NCBI GenBank assembly: GCA_965229885.1
Contig: CBDDJX010000003.1
Coordinates: 806,001-870,000 of the forward strand
Reading direction: 5' to 3'
From: DATLLJ01 sp965229885
Lineage (GTDB): Bacteria; Acidobacteriota; Vicinamibacteria; Vicinamibacterales; CAVVIG01
DNA: 64,000 bases
The notes under the pieces were generated by a model. It had not been told where the DNA came from, made no database searches, and saw nothing but the letters and a program-made list of their open reading frames with translations. Below are positions 55,679 to 64,000 of this stretch, piece by piece. A program made the position numbers and the translations under genes. Every line of letters begins with the position of its first letter. Position 1 is the stretch's first letter.

Positions 55679-56188
55679 ATGAGCACGAGTATGGCCGTTG
55701 CGGACTGGATCAAGCGGATTGCGGACGACGAGCGGAGGCGGGACACGGTGCGTGTCAGGGAGGACGAGATGGCCGCTCGAAAGGCTGATCTCGTCCGCCG
55801 CAACGGCCGGCGGCTCATCGACGAGCTCCGCGCAACGGTCACGCGCGACGTCGAAGCCTTCCGCGCCGAGTTTACGGGAGACCGCGCGCGCGACATGGTC
55901 GTGGACGCCACGGCGCCAGACGGCGGATTCGTGGTTCGCAAGCAGGCGCCTGCCGCCGTCTCCCTGACCGTCACGCCGAATCTAGACGCGGCAGCCATGG
56001 CCTGCGACTACTGCTTCACGCTGCCCAACGGCCTTCCACCGCGTGAGGATCACATCGACGTGATGTTCGCCGGCGACGGAGGCGAGACACTGCACCTGAA
56101 GCACCACGGGACGGGACAGGTGTTTGCCACCGCCACCGCGCTTTCTGAATTTCTGCTCGTGCCGGTGTTCACGGGTCGTCCACGATAG
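55679..56188 (+). CDS. Hypothetical protein
   Basis: 169 residues from ATG 55679, preceded by AAAGGG. The first 75 residues are charged and probably helical or coiled (ADWIKRIADDERRRDTVRVR, then RRNGRRLIDELRATVTRDVE). The C-terminal part is a beta-rich domain. No signal peptide, membrane helix or known motif is seen. It lies 59 bp before groES. Function unknown. Confidence 0.6.
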   Translation: MSTSMAVADWIKRIADDERRRDTVRVREDEMAARKADLVRRNGRRLIDELRATVTRDVEAFRAEFTGDRARDMVVDATAPDGGFVVRKQAPAAVSLTVTPNLDAAAMACDYCFTLPNGLPPREDHIDVMFAGDGGETLHLKHHGTGQVFATATALSEFLLVPVFTGRPR

Positions 56189-56247
56189 TCACAGAACACC
56201 ATCGGCGGCGGAAAGAAGCTGTTCACGGCAAGTTTGGAGCTGAATTC

Positions 56248-56631
56248 ATGGATATTCGACCCCTCCACGACCAGATCATCGTCAATCGCCTCGAGGAAGG
56301 CGAACAGCAGATTGGGGGAATCATCATCCCCGACTCCGCGAAAGAGAAGCCGCAGCAAGGCACGGTCATGGCTACCGGTAACGGGAAGTCCAAAGATCGT
56401 GGGAAGCGGATTCCGCTTGACGTCAAAGCCGGCGACCGAATCCTGTTCGGCAAGTATTCCGGCCAGGAGATCAAGCTTGACGGCAAGGACTACTTCATCA
56501 TGAAAGAGGATGACGTGCTGGCCGTCATCGAAGGTCCGGTCAAGAAACCCCAGGCTGCCGCCAGGGCGCGGGCCGCAATTCATCAAAAAAGCAAAAGCAA
56601 AAGCAAAAGCAAGAACAGGAAGAAGAAGTAA
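56248..56631 (+). CDS. groES: Co-chaperonin GroES with a basic C-terminal tail
   Basis: 127 residues; GroES is normally about 97. The canonical start MDIRPLHDQIIVNRLEEGEQ, the mobile loop region QQIGGIIIPDSAKEKP and the closing YFIMKEDDVLAVIE are intact. About 30 extra residues follow, ending in repeated Lys-Ser units (QKSKSKSKSKNRKKK). GroES caps the GroEL folding chamber. The partner groEL directly behind it is broken, so this is probably a second, degenerating or orphan copy. Confidence 0.88.
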   Translation: MDIRPLHDQIIVNRLEEGEQQIGGIIIPDSAKEKPQQGTVMATGNGKSKDRGKRIPLDVKAGDRILFGKYSGQEIKLDGKDYFIMKEDDVLAVIEGPVKKPQAAARARAAIHQKSKSKSKSKNRKKK

Positions 56632-56925
56632 ATGGCAAGACAAATCACATAGGCGAGCAGTCACGGCAGGCGATTCTGAGGGGCGTGAACCAGTTGGCCG
56701 ATGCCGTCAAGGTGACTCTTGGCCCCAGGGGCCGCAACGTGATCATCGACAAGAAGTTCGGATCGCCGACGATTACCAAGGACGGCGTGACCGTCGCCAA
56801 GGAGATCGATCTGAAAGATCCGATCGAAAACATGGGTACGCAGATGGTGCGCGAAGTGGCCAGCAAGACGTCGGACGTCGCGGGCGACGGCACGACCACG
56901 GCCACCGTGCTGGCGCAGGCCATCT
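56632..56925 (+). pseudogene. groEL: groEL fragment (first ~97 codons), frameshifted and cut by an IS
   Basis: ATG 56632 follows the groES stop. MARQIT runs into TAG at 56650 because one base is missing. In the shifted frame GroEL sequence continues: EQSRQAILRGVNQLADAVKV, TLGPRGRNVIIDKKFGSPTI and VAGDGTTTATVLAQAI. It stops at 56925, at the end of the IS1-like element, and the remaining about 450 codons are not found beyond the element. Confidence 0.9.
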
Positions 56926-58114
56926 GGTGCTTGCGCCGGTCGCTGTTGATCGGTCAGCTTCACCTCCGAGGTCGTGGAGGATAAGGACCGGTCTCGCCCC
57001 CCGGTACACTTGAGCAATGAAGGCGACCGACGGGATGGCCTGTGCCAAGCCCGGGTGCGACAACCGCGGAAAACCGGGCCTCAATATCGTCGGCTATGGC
57101 TCGTTTGCGACGAAGTCGGGCCGACGGCAGCGGTACCGCTGCACACTTTACAGGGGCACGCTCAGCACGAACACGGGGACCGCCTACCGCGGGCTTCGCT
57201 GCACGCGACGGGAGTTCGAGCAGGTAGCCAGCCTGCGAATCGAAGGCGTGAGCCTTTCCGCGACTGCCAGAGTCACGGGCCATTCCCGCAACGCCATCGC
57301 GCGCTGGCTCGAGCGAGCCTCGACGGCCGCGAGGCGCTTCAACTACCGGATGTTGCGCGATTTCGGCCTCATTGAGCTGCAGGCTGATGAGCTCTGCACG
57401 TTCGTTGGCAACAAGAACAAGACGGTCTGGCTGTTTGCGACCATCGAGGTATCCTCCCGGTTGTGGGCCGGTAGCATCCTGGGCCGCCGCTCCGAGCGAA
57501 ACGCCTGGGCCATCATCAGCGACGTCATCCGCCGAGGGCGAGTCGTGGGCGCTCCCCTGATCGCCACCGATGGCTTCGAGTACTACGTCGGGGCGATTCG
57601 GGGCCTCTTTGGGTCAGCGTGCGTCTATGGTCAAGTACTCAAGACACGGCGGAACAATCGTGTCGTCCGGGTCGAGCGCCGCGTGAAGATCGGTACCGCG
57701 AATCACCTGAAGGCTGCGCTGTGGCGGTCGGAGGATTCAGAGACCGTGAACACATCCTTTATCGAGCGCCTCAACCTCACGATTCGGCAAGGCTCGGCGT
57801 ACTTGCGTCGGCGCTCGCCCTGCCACGCCCGTGGCGCAGACCAGCTCCGCCGCCACGTGGAGCTCGTGCGTTGCCACTACAACTTCGTCCGACTGCACCG
57901 GGCGTTGCGGTTCGGGCGCGAAACCAGGACGCCAGCAATGCAGGCCGCCCTGGTGAGCACGCGGTTGGCCTTGAGCGACATCTTCGCAGCGCCCTGTGTC
58001 ACTCTGCGTGTGTTTGTGGCGGTCGTCGAAACGGGCGCGGTCGAATTGCCGACGCTCTTGTGGCAGTCCGAACAACGAACGGCTGCCTGATCAACAGCGA
58101 GCGGCGCAAGCACC
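56926..58114 (+). mobile_element. IS1-like insertion sequence with 26-bp inverted ends
   Basis: Left end 56926-56951 (GGTGCTTGCGCCGGTCGCTG...) and right end 58089-58114 are inverted repeats matching at 25 of 26 positions. Together they span 1189 bp and contain one transposase gene. Target-site duplications are not obvious. Confidence 0.8.
57017..58090 (+). CDS. IS1-like DDE transposase
   Basis: 357 residues. A zinc-ribbon N-terminus (ACAKPGCDNRGKP and a second Cys pair nearby) and helix-turn-helix (VTGHSRNAIARWLERA) precede an IS1-type catalytic domain with ELQADELCTFVGNKNKTVWL, LIATDGFEYY and FIERLNLTIRQGS as the probable Asp, Asp and Glu positions. The gene is full length, ending inside the right inverted repeat region, so the element may be mobile. 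Family assignment is by motif only. Confidence 0.82.
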   Translation: MKATDGMACAKPGCDNRGKPGLNIVGYGSFATKSGRRQRYRCTLYRGTLSTNTGTAYRGLRCTRREFEQVASLRIEGVSLSATARVTGHSRNAIARWLERASTAARRFNYRMLRDFGLIELQADELCTFVGNKNKTVWLFATIEVSSRLWAGSILGRRSERNAWAIISDVIRRGRVVGAPLIATDGFEYYVGAIRGLFGSACVYGQVLKTRRNNRVVRVERRVKIGTANHLKAALWRSEDSETVNTSFIERLNLTIRQGSAYLRRRSPCHARGADQLRRHVELVRCHYNFVRLHRALRFGRETRTPAMQAALVSTRLALSDIFAAPCVTLRVFVAVVETGAVELPTLLWQSEQRTAA

Positions 58115-58238
58115 GCCGGGCGGCCCGTTTCCGACGATCGGCAACGTCGAGATTCGGTTCTCTTCACGCAGAAGGGACGTCGGGGCGGTGAAGTCGATTG
58201 AGGAGCGGAACGGGTTCCACGGGTCCTGCCTGCACACG

Positions 58239-58589
58239 CTAGTACCGCGGTACGGAGGCATCGACGAGTCGTGACCATGCATCGATGCCACCGTGCAGAT
58301 TGTGGAGATTGTGGAATCCTTCACGGCGGAAATACTCCGCGGCGTGTTGACTGCGTATGCCGTGATGGCACTGGAAGACGATGCGCGTGCCACGGTCGAG
58401 GCGTAGCAGCGCGTCGCGATACGCCTGATCCAGCAAGCGAGATCCGCCAATCCTCGCCAACGCGCGCTCCTCCTCCGTGCGAACGTCGACCAGCGCGAAC
58501 AGCGCGCCGCTCTCAATCAACGCCTTCAGTGCGGGAGCCGTGAGTTGACGAATCGGAGGCGGCTCGTTCGTGGTGGTACTGTGGCCCAT
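58239..58589 (-). CDS. Rhodanese-like sulfurtransferase domain protein
   Basis: 116 residues from ATG 58589. Single rhodanese domain: FALVDVRTEEERALARI and the active-site loop FQCHHGIRS with the catalytic Cys at 74. It probably moves sulfane sulfur to an acceptor such as cyanide or a protein thiol; the partner is unknown. It is convergent with the mobile element upstream. Confidence 0.85.
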   Translation of the reverse strand: MGHSTTTNEPPPIRQLTAPALKALIESGALFALVDVRTEEERALARIGGSRLLDQAYRDALLRLDRGTRIVFQCHHGIRSQHAAEYFRREGFHNLHNLHGGIDAWSRLVDASVPRY

Positions 58590-58783
58590 CGGTGTGATTC
58601 TCGTCCGCAAGATCTCGTTTGGTCAATCCGTCACAGATTGAGTCTGCTGCATTCAGCTGCGACACGCCCCAGTGCCGGCAGATCGAGGCCCCGCGAGTGC
58701 CTTCGGCGATCAACAATCAATAGGAACCGGCCCGCCGGATTTCAGGACAGTCGGGGCGGCCCGCCGCCTCGCACGGGAGACCC

Positions 58784-59581
58784 ATGAGCCAAGATGCACA
58801 CAGCCGACCGTCTGAAAGCGCCTCGGAGCCTCTGTACAACGTCGATGTTCCAACGCCCACACACGCCGAGCGAGCGCGTACATTGGTGGCACAGATCTCG
58901 ACCGGGACCCTGTGCACGATTACCAACGAGCCGGTGGGTTATCCCTATGGCTCGTTCGTGACCGTCGCCTTTGACAACGGCAATCCGGTTTTTCTCATCA
59001 GTGCACTCGCCGAACACACGAAGAACCTGGAGCGGGATGTTCGCGCATCCCTCCTGGTGGCAGAGGGCGGTGCTGCAGACCCCCTGGCCAATGGCCGCGT
59101 CACGCTGGTCGGCCCGTGTACGCGAGTCGAAGGGAATGGCGATAGTGCCCGTGCCGCGTTCCTGGCTGCGCATCCCAACGCCGCCTACTACGCTGACTTT
59201 CGCGACTTCGGCTTCTGGAAGCTGCACGTGAGCTCGATTCGGTACATCGGCGGCTATGGACGGATGTCCTGGATAGAAAAGGCCGACTGGCAATCCGCGG
59301 AACCGGATCCACTGGGTCCATTAGCGGCCGGAATCATTTCGCATATGAACGCCGACCATGCCGACGCGATCGTGCTCTACTGTAAGGCGTTCTCGCGCGT
59401 TACCGACATGGCCTCGGCGAGCATGACGGGCGTTGACCGGTACGGCTTCGAGATGTCGGCGAAAACGACCGAGGGACCACGACCGATCCGCGTGGCATTC
59501 GCCAGGCCGGTCAGTACGCCTGAGGAAGTGCGCGCCGCGATGATCGCGCTGGTGAAGGATGCCAAGTCCAAGTTGGGCTGA
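58784..59581 (+). CDS. HugZ/HutZ-family pyridoxamine-phosphate-oxidase-like protein with DUF2470 domain
   Basis: 265 residues from ATG 58784, with GGGAG 6 nt upstream. The split-barrel flavin/haem fold is shown by TLCTITNEPVGYPYGSFVTV, LAEHTKNLERDVRASLLVAE and RYIGGYGRMSWI. The C-terminal DUF2470 part starts ISHMNADHADAIVLYCKAF. Family members bind haem or flavin and some degrade haem; which applies here cannot be told. Confidence 0.88.
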   Translation: MSQDAHSRPSESASEPLYNVDVPTPTHAERARTLVAQISTGTLCTITNEPVGYPYGSFVTVAFDNGNPVFLISALAEHTKNLERDVRASLLVAEGGAADPLANGRVTLVGPCTRVEGNGDSARAAFLAAHPNAAYYADFRDFGFWKLHVSSIRYIGGYGRMSWIEKADWQSAEPDPLGPLAAGIISHMNADHADAIVLYCKAFSRVTDMASASMTGVDRYGFEMSAKTTEGPRPIRVAFARPVSTPEEVRAAMIALVKDAKSKLG

Positions 59582-59690
59582 GGGCTTACTCAAACGGCGG
59601 TTGTGACGGCCGCAGGTCGGGCGATCACCGGTTCAATACTGAATCGTACCGGGTTCGTCGGAGGGCTCATTGCTTGAGAGGATGGAGCCC

Positions 59691-60933
59691 ATGGCACGAC
59701 CGAGGAAGTATTCAGCTGAGGTTACGAGAGCGGGCCATTCGGATGGTCCGCGCGCATGGTCCCGAGCATCCGTCGCAGTGGGCCGCGATCACGGCGATCG
59801 CGAGCAAGTTCGGCTGCACCGGCGAGACGCTGCGGAATTGAGTGCGCCAGGCCGAACGCGATACGGGCCAGCGGGGCGGCCTGACGACCGACGAGCGCCA
59901 GCGCCTGAAGGAACGGGAACGCGACAATCGCGAATTGAAGACGCGCGAATGAGATCTTGCGGAAGGCCTCCGCATATTTTGCCCAGGCGGCGCGCGACCG
60001 CCGAGTGAAGTAATGGTCCAGTTTGTGGATGACCACCGGGCCACGTAGGGGGTTGAGTCGATCTGCGCGGTGTTGCCGATCGCCCCCTCGACGTATTTTC
60101 TGCACCACGCCCGGCAGGTGAACCCGCCGCCGCGGCCGGCGCGCGCCAAGCGCGACGACGACTTGCGGATCGCCATCCAGCGGGTCTGGGACGCGAATGA
60201 CAATGGCAGGCATACGGACCGCGGAAGGTCTGGCAGCAGCTCGGCCGCGAAGACGTCGACGTCGCGCGCTGTATGGTCGAGCGGCTGATGGGGGCGATGG
60301 GCTTGGCCGGCGCGGTCCGCGGCCGCGCATGGGTCACGACGCCCGCCGCTGCGACCGCCGGCGTGCGTCCCCCGGCTTTGGTCGACCGCCAGTTCACCGC
60401 GCCGCGGCCCAACCAGCCTCTGGGTCTCCGACTTCCCCTACGTCGCCACGTGGAAAGGCTTCGTGTATGTCGCGTTCGTGATCGCTGTCTTCTCGCGGCG
60501 CATCGTCGGCGGGCGCGTGTCGGCGTCGCTGCGGACGGACTTCGTGCTCGATGCGCTCGAATAAGCGGTGTGCGAACGTGGCGCGGATCGCGTCAGCGGC
60601 CTGGTGCATCACAGCGACCGGGGTACGCAGTATCTGTCGATGCGGTACACCGACCGGCTCGCCGACGCCGGCATCGCGCCGTCGGTCGGCAGCCGAGGCG
60701 ACTCCTATGACAATGCCCTCGCCGAGTCGGTGATTGAGCTCCTCAAGACGGAGGTGATTCGACGGCAAGGTCCGTGGCCGCATCTGGCGCAGGTGGAATT
60801 CGCGACGCTGGCGTGGGTGGATTGGTTCAACAACCGCCGGTTGCTCGAGCCCATCGGCTACGTGCCGCCTGCGGCATTCGACGCGCACTACTATGAGCAG
60901 GTTAAGGTGGCCTGTGAGCGGCCGGGGACATGA
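59691..60933 (+). pseudogene. IS3-family element, orfA and orfB broken by stops and frameshifts
   Basis: orfA starts MARPRKYSAE and continues in other frames to EILRKASAYFAQAARDRR. One Trp codon has become TGA, and there are at least two shifts. orfB parts follow: VESICAVLPIAPSTYFLHHA, then FPYVATWKGFVYVAFVIAVF and the well-preserved final piece GLVHHSDRGTQYLSMRYTDR, SYDNALAESVIELLKTEV and RLLEPIGYVPPAAFDAHYYE. The DDE residues are present but not in one frame. It ends close to the IS481 element, so the two were probably nested or stacked insertions. Confidence 0.82.
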
Positions 60934-60941
60934 GTGACAGA

Positions 60942-62189
60942 TCAGTCCGGGGACATGGGTAACACTTGGTGGGTGTTACCACGCCGTGTGAGAGCGGAGG
61001 AGCGCGCGTTCTTGGCGGGCTCCGTAGTCGTCCCGGCCGGTCCTCTCCTGACGGTGCGGCCTTTGTGATCTTCAATGCGGAGAATGCGTTCGTTCATCCG
61101 TCCGAGCTTCACTGGCCCGAAGTATACGTCCCAGAGCCCATCGTCGACTTCTTCCAGTCCGACGTACTCGCCCGCCAGCGTGTGCGTCACGCAGACCCAG
61201 CGCTTCTTCCACCGGATGCCGCTGTTGCGACTGACGAGGCGGACTTCGAAGTGGCCGGGGTATTCCACGGGCGCGAGCGTGCGCGGCAGCGTCCGCGGTG
61301 ACGGCTGGTAGACGGAGCCAGGCGTTTCTTGGTCCAATGCTTCGTGCGGGCGTTCGTCGTTGTACTCGTGACGAAACCGATTGAACCGGATCTGTTGGGC
61401 GCGCAGATTGGCGCTCGGGGGACGCGTGGCCTCGGCTTTCAGCGTCCGATGCATCCGCTCATGGCGCCCGTTCTGCTGCGGGGACGCGGGGGCGATCAGT
61501 TCCGGGAGGATCCCGAGCCGAATCCACCAGACGGACAACGTGGACAGGCGCCCGAGCGCGGTAGTGGCGAAGGGCACGCCATTGTCGGTCCGGATGATCC
61601 CCGGCAAGCCGTACTCTTGGAAGAGGCGGAGGAAGAGCGGGCGAGCCGTAACGATCGCGGTCGAGAGCAGGCCGTGACAGGTCAGCAAGTACCGACTGAA
61701 GCCATCGACGATCGTCAACGGATAGCAATACACCCCGTCGCGGGTTTTGAACTGCCCTTTGAAGTCCGCGGTCCAGGTCCCGTTGGGGGCCGTCATCGGG
61801 ATCAGCGGCCGACCCGGGTGTGCGGGCACCGGCCGCCGCCGCGACCCCGTGATGAGACCGGCGCGATCCAGCAGATCACAGACCGTACTCCGGGCCGGGA
61901 GTGTCCACGTCGGGTGCCGCGTGGCCACGATCTTCAGGAGTTTCTTGGCGCCCCAGGTCGGATGGTGGCGGCGCACGTCCAGCAGGGCCGCGATGATCGG
62001 CGGGGGCGTCCGGTGCGGACAATGCGCCGGCCGCCGTGACCGATCGACCAGCCCGGCCGGTCCCCCAACCTCATAGCGCTCGATCCATTTATAGGCGGTC
62101 TTCCGACTGATGCCGTAGCGTCGCGCCAGCTCCGCGACGTCGAACACATCGCGCTGGTAGTCGGCGATGAACTGCACGCGTTGGTCCAT
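60942..62189 (-). CDS. IS481-family transposase
   Basis: 415 residues from ATG 62189 (an ATG at 62213 adds 8). Helix-turn-helix: VAELARRYGISRKTAYKWIE. The catalytic core has TWTADFKGQFKTRDG, IIRTDNGVPFATT and QQNGRHERMHRTLK for the three acidic residues. Full length and unbroken, so the element is probably recent and active. Confidence 0.9.
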   Translation of the reverse strand: MDQRVQFIADYQRDVFDVAELARRYGISRKTAYKWIERYEVGGPAGLVDRSRRPAHCPHRTPPPIIAALLDVRRHHPTWGAKKLLKIVATRHPTWTLPARSTVCDLLDRAGLITGSRRRPVPAHPGRPLIPMTAPNGTWTADFKGQFKTRDGVYCYPLTIVDGFSRYLLTCHGLLSTAIVTARPLFLRLFQEYGLPGIIRTDNGVPFATTALGRLSTLSVWWIRLGILPELIAPASPQQNGRHERMHRTLKAEATRPPSANLRAQQIRFNRFRHEYNDERPHEALDQETPGSVYQPSPRTLPRTLAPVEYPGHFEVRLVSRNSGIRWKKRWVCVTHTLAGEYVGLEEVDDGLWDVYFGPVKLGRMNERILRIEDHKGRTVRRGPAGTTTEPAKNARSSALTRRGNTHQVLPMSPD

Positions 62190-62262
62190 GAGTAACGTCT
62201 CCTGCCATGGCATCGAGCACCTCGGCTCGAGTGTGGCTGAATGTGTTACCCATGTCCCCGGA
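60946..62262 (-). mobile_element. Intact IS481-family element with 20-bp perfect inverted ends
   Basis: TCCGGGGACATGGGTAACAC at 60946-60965 and GTGTTACCCATGTCCCCGGA at 62243-62262 are exact inverted repeats around the transposase gene; total 1317 bp. Confidence 0.9.
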
Positions 62263-62380
62263 CTCTTCTGTTACCCTTCTCCCCGGACCGCACCGAGACG
62301 CCGTCTAACAAGGCAATGAAGCTGGCAGGGAACCTCCCTCGATAAAGTAGACACTTCCGTCTAACAACAGGAGGTGTCAG

Positions 62381-62629
62381 ATGCCCCGAGCGGGTCCTCG
62401 GAAGGTGCAGCGGTACAGTCTGGAGTTCAAGCTCAAGGCTGTGAAACTCAGTCAGTTGAAGGGTATCGAGGTACAGGCCGTGACTGATGCTCTCGAGATT
62501 CATCCCTTCATGTTGTCGCGGTGGCGGAAAGAAGTACGTGATGGTGTGCTCCGTGGCCGCGTGCACCCTTCCCGTTCGAGCAATCAGTCACGCACTCTTG
62601 CAATGATTCTGCGGCGAGTGATAGATTGA
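62381..62629 (+). pseudogene. IS3-type OrfA fragment
   Basis: 82 residues. The first 55 match IS3-family OrfA (MPRAGPRKVQRYSLEFKLKA, then IHPFMLSRWRKEVRDG). After VLRGRV the protein departs from the family and stops. No orfB follows, so it is a truncated fragment. A 14-bp direct repeat (GGAGGTGTCAGATG) flanks it at 62370 and 62641. Confidence 0.7.
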
Positions 62630-62651
62630 CAAGTAGTCTTGGAGGTGTCAG

Positions 62652-63866
62652 ATGAGGCCACGTTCGACGAGGATGTTTGGCGCAGCGATCGCACTCACCG
62701 CCGCACTTATTGTTGTACACATAATGCTGCCATCGGCTATTTCGGGTCAGAGCCAGACGAAGGCGCCGACTGGAGCCCCCATCATGACGCCTTGGGGAGA
62801 GCCGGATCTCCAGGGCATCTGGACCAACAACGTTCAGACTCCTCTCGAACGCCCTGCACGGTTTGCCAACAAAGAGTCCTTCACCGACGAGGAAGTTGCC
62901 GCGCTGGATAAAGAGCGGGCGGACTCTTCCAGTCTTGGTGACCGCCGTTACGTCAAGCGGGGGACCGTCCAGGACGTCGCTGGTGCCTACAATACGGTGT
63001 TCACGACCAGGAAACTGAGCGGGCGACGCACCTCGCTCGTTGTGGATCCGCCGGATGGGAGAATTCCGCCGCTGACTCCGGAAGCGCAAAAGCGGGCGGC
63101 CGAGCGACAAGCCTTTGAAGTCGCCCTTCTCCAAGCCACGGAGGTTTGCAAGAACAAGATGAGTTATTGCGAGGGCGGCACCTACGGGCCGCCGTCACCG
63201 AAATTCGATGAGCAGAGTCCATATTATGGCTCCATCCGCTTCCGCAATCGCGCCGACGGGCCGGAAGACCGCGGCATGGGTGAGCGGTGTTTGCGCTACG
63301 GCCTGCCAGATTTCGGTGGTGGTGTCCTGCCTTTCTATCCTCGGATCGTGCAGTCACGTGAAACGGTGTCGCTCTACTATGACGTGGGCCAGGGGCAGGG
63401 ATGGGTACGCGTCATTCCCATCACGAACCGTTCGCATCTGCCCAGTAGTGTCCGCCAGTGGTGGGGGGACTCGCGGGGTCGGTGGGAGGGCAATACGCTG
63501 GTCGTCGATGTGACTAATTTCGATCCCAAGTGGGAATACCGTGGGTCCAGCGTGAACTTGCACCTGGTTGAACGCTTTACCCGCATCGACCCCATGACGC
63601 TCGAGTACTCGGTCACAGTTGACGATCCGACGACGTGGACGAAGCCATGGACCGCCACGCAGGAATGGACGAAGCAAGATGACTTCTTCAATCGTCACTA
63701 CATAGAACCCCGGTGCCACGAGGGCAATTACGGCATGGCCGGCCAGCTGGTTAATACCCGCGCCATGGAGAAGGCGTTCGCCGAAGGGCGCGGGCCCGAT
63801 CCGCGGACCATATGCATTGGCATGTGTGGATGGGGATTCGAAGAGAATCCGGATCCGCTCCGATAA
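62652..63866 (+). CDS. Secreted hypothetical protein of the acidobacterial DLQGIW type
   Basis: 404 residues from ATG 62652 with GGAGGT 5 nt upstream. A signal peptide (MFGAAIALTAALIVVHIMLP) precedes TPWGEPDLQGIWTNN, a phrase that recurs in large families of exported proteins in Acidobacteriota. The remainder contains GRWEGNTLVVDVTNFDPKWE, HLVERFTRIDP and several Cys, but no catalytic motif. Function unknown. The last 134 bp of the window after its stop show no further gene. Confidence 0.8.
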   Translation: MRPRSTRMFGAAIALTAALIVVHIMLPSAISGQSQTKAPTGAPIMTPWGEPDLQGIWTNNVQTPLERPARFANKESFTDEEVAALDKERADSSSLGDRRYVKRGTVQDVAGAYNTVFTTRKLSGRRTSLVVDPPDGRIPPLTPEAQKRAAERQAFEVALLQATEVCKNKMSYCEGGTYGPPSPKFDEQSPYYGSIRFRNRADGPEDRGMGERCLRYGLPDFGGGVLPFYPRIVQSRETVSLYYDVGQGQGWVRVIPITNRSHLPSSVRQWWGDSRGRWEGNTLVVDVTNFDPKWEYRGSSVNLHLVERFTRIDPMTLEYSVTVDDPTTWTKPWTATQEWTKQDDFFNRHYIEPRCHEGNYGMAGQLVNTRAMEKAFAEGRGPDPRTICIGMCGWGFEENPDPLR

Positions 63867-64000
63867 CACGCCGCGTGTCAGCGCTGGCTAAAAACCCAGC
63901 ACTTCCCCAGGATTGGGCGGTGCTTGCGTCATTCGCTGTTGGTGATGTGAACGTATCCCCTTGCAAGAAATGGCGGTCATGTCACAGTAGACGTCATAGG

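Noticed and set aside
63751..63966. Minus-strand frame at the right end of the window
   Set aside because: It is antisense to the end of the secreted protein gene and shows no start signal or recognisable domain.

Overview
This is a high-GC bacterial chromosome segment, most probably from an Acidobacteriota of the Vicinamibacteria type. That placement is an inference. It rests on a secreted VWFA-related protein of a kind typical of Acidobacteria (29.8 kb), a secreted protein of unknown function with an acidobacterial look (62.7 kb), and the gene order and base composition. No rRNA, CRISPR array or prophage was seen.

Region by region. From 1 to 9.3 kb there is a truncated outer-membrane protein, tatC-tatA, a C-terminal processing protease, an unusually long smc, and an M48 protease followed by a broken IS630 remnant. 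From 9.9 to 23.3 kb lies a minus-strand information-processing block: pnp, rpsO, truB, a DHH phosphoesterase (nrnA-like), rbfA, infB, nusA, rimP, rimO, asnS and a sugar-isomerase-like gene carrying two in-frame TAG codons. From 23.3 to 29.7 kb the minus strand carries an AmgK-like kinase, a CYTH+MurU-like fusion protein, a MidA-like methyltransferase, a Do/HtrA protease and an M24 peptidase. From 29.8 to 38 kb there are a VWFA protein, a PrcB-like protein, glycogen phosphorylase, a VOC protein, an alpha/beta hydrolase and several small genes.

The best-defined system runs from 38.0 to 53.1 kb and is a self-contained selenocysteine/formate dehydrogenase island. fdhD converges on a minus-strand operon (pabB, pabA, fdhE, an allantoinase-like gene, fdhA, fdhB, fdhC). 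fdhA contains an in-frame TGA read as selenocysteine at codon 193, followed by a hairpin with bacterial SECIS architecture. The decoding machinery lies beside it: selD, tRNA-Sec (anticodon TCA, CCA encoded), selA and selB. Client and machinery are therefore in one 15-kb stretch. The allantoinase-like protein in the operon has lost two of its metal-site residues.

From 53.1 to 62.6 kb the window becomes an insertion-sequence graveyard: remnants of at least three IS types and two intact transposase genes (IS1-like and IS481). Between them sit a cytochrome c, a second groES with a truncated, frameshifted groEL, a rhodanese and a HugZ-type protein.

A theme across the window is short palindromic interspersed repeats, found between genes and also read in frame inside conserved genes (smc, truB, the sugar-isomerase-like gene). 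They add low-complexity peptides to housekeeping proteins.
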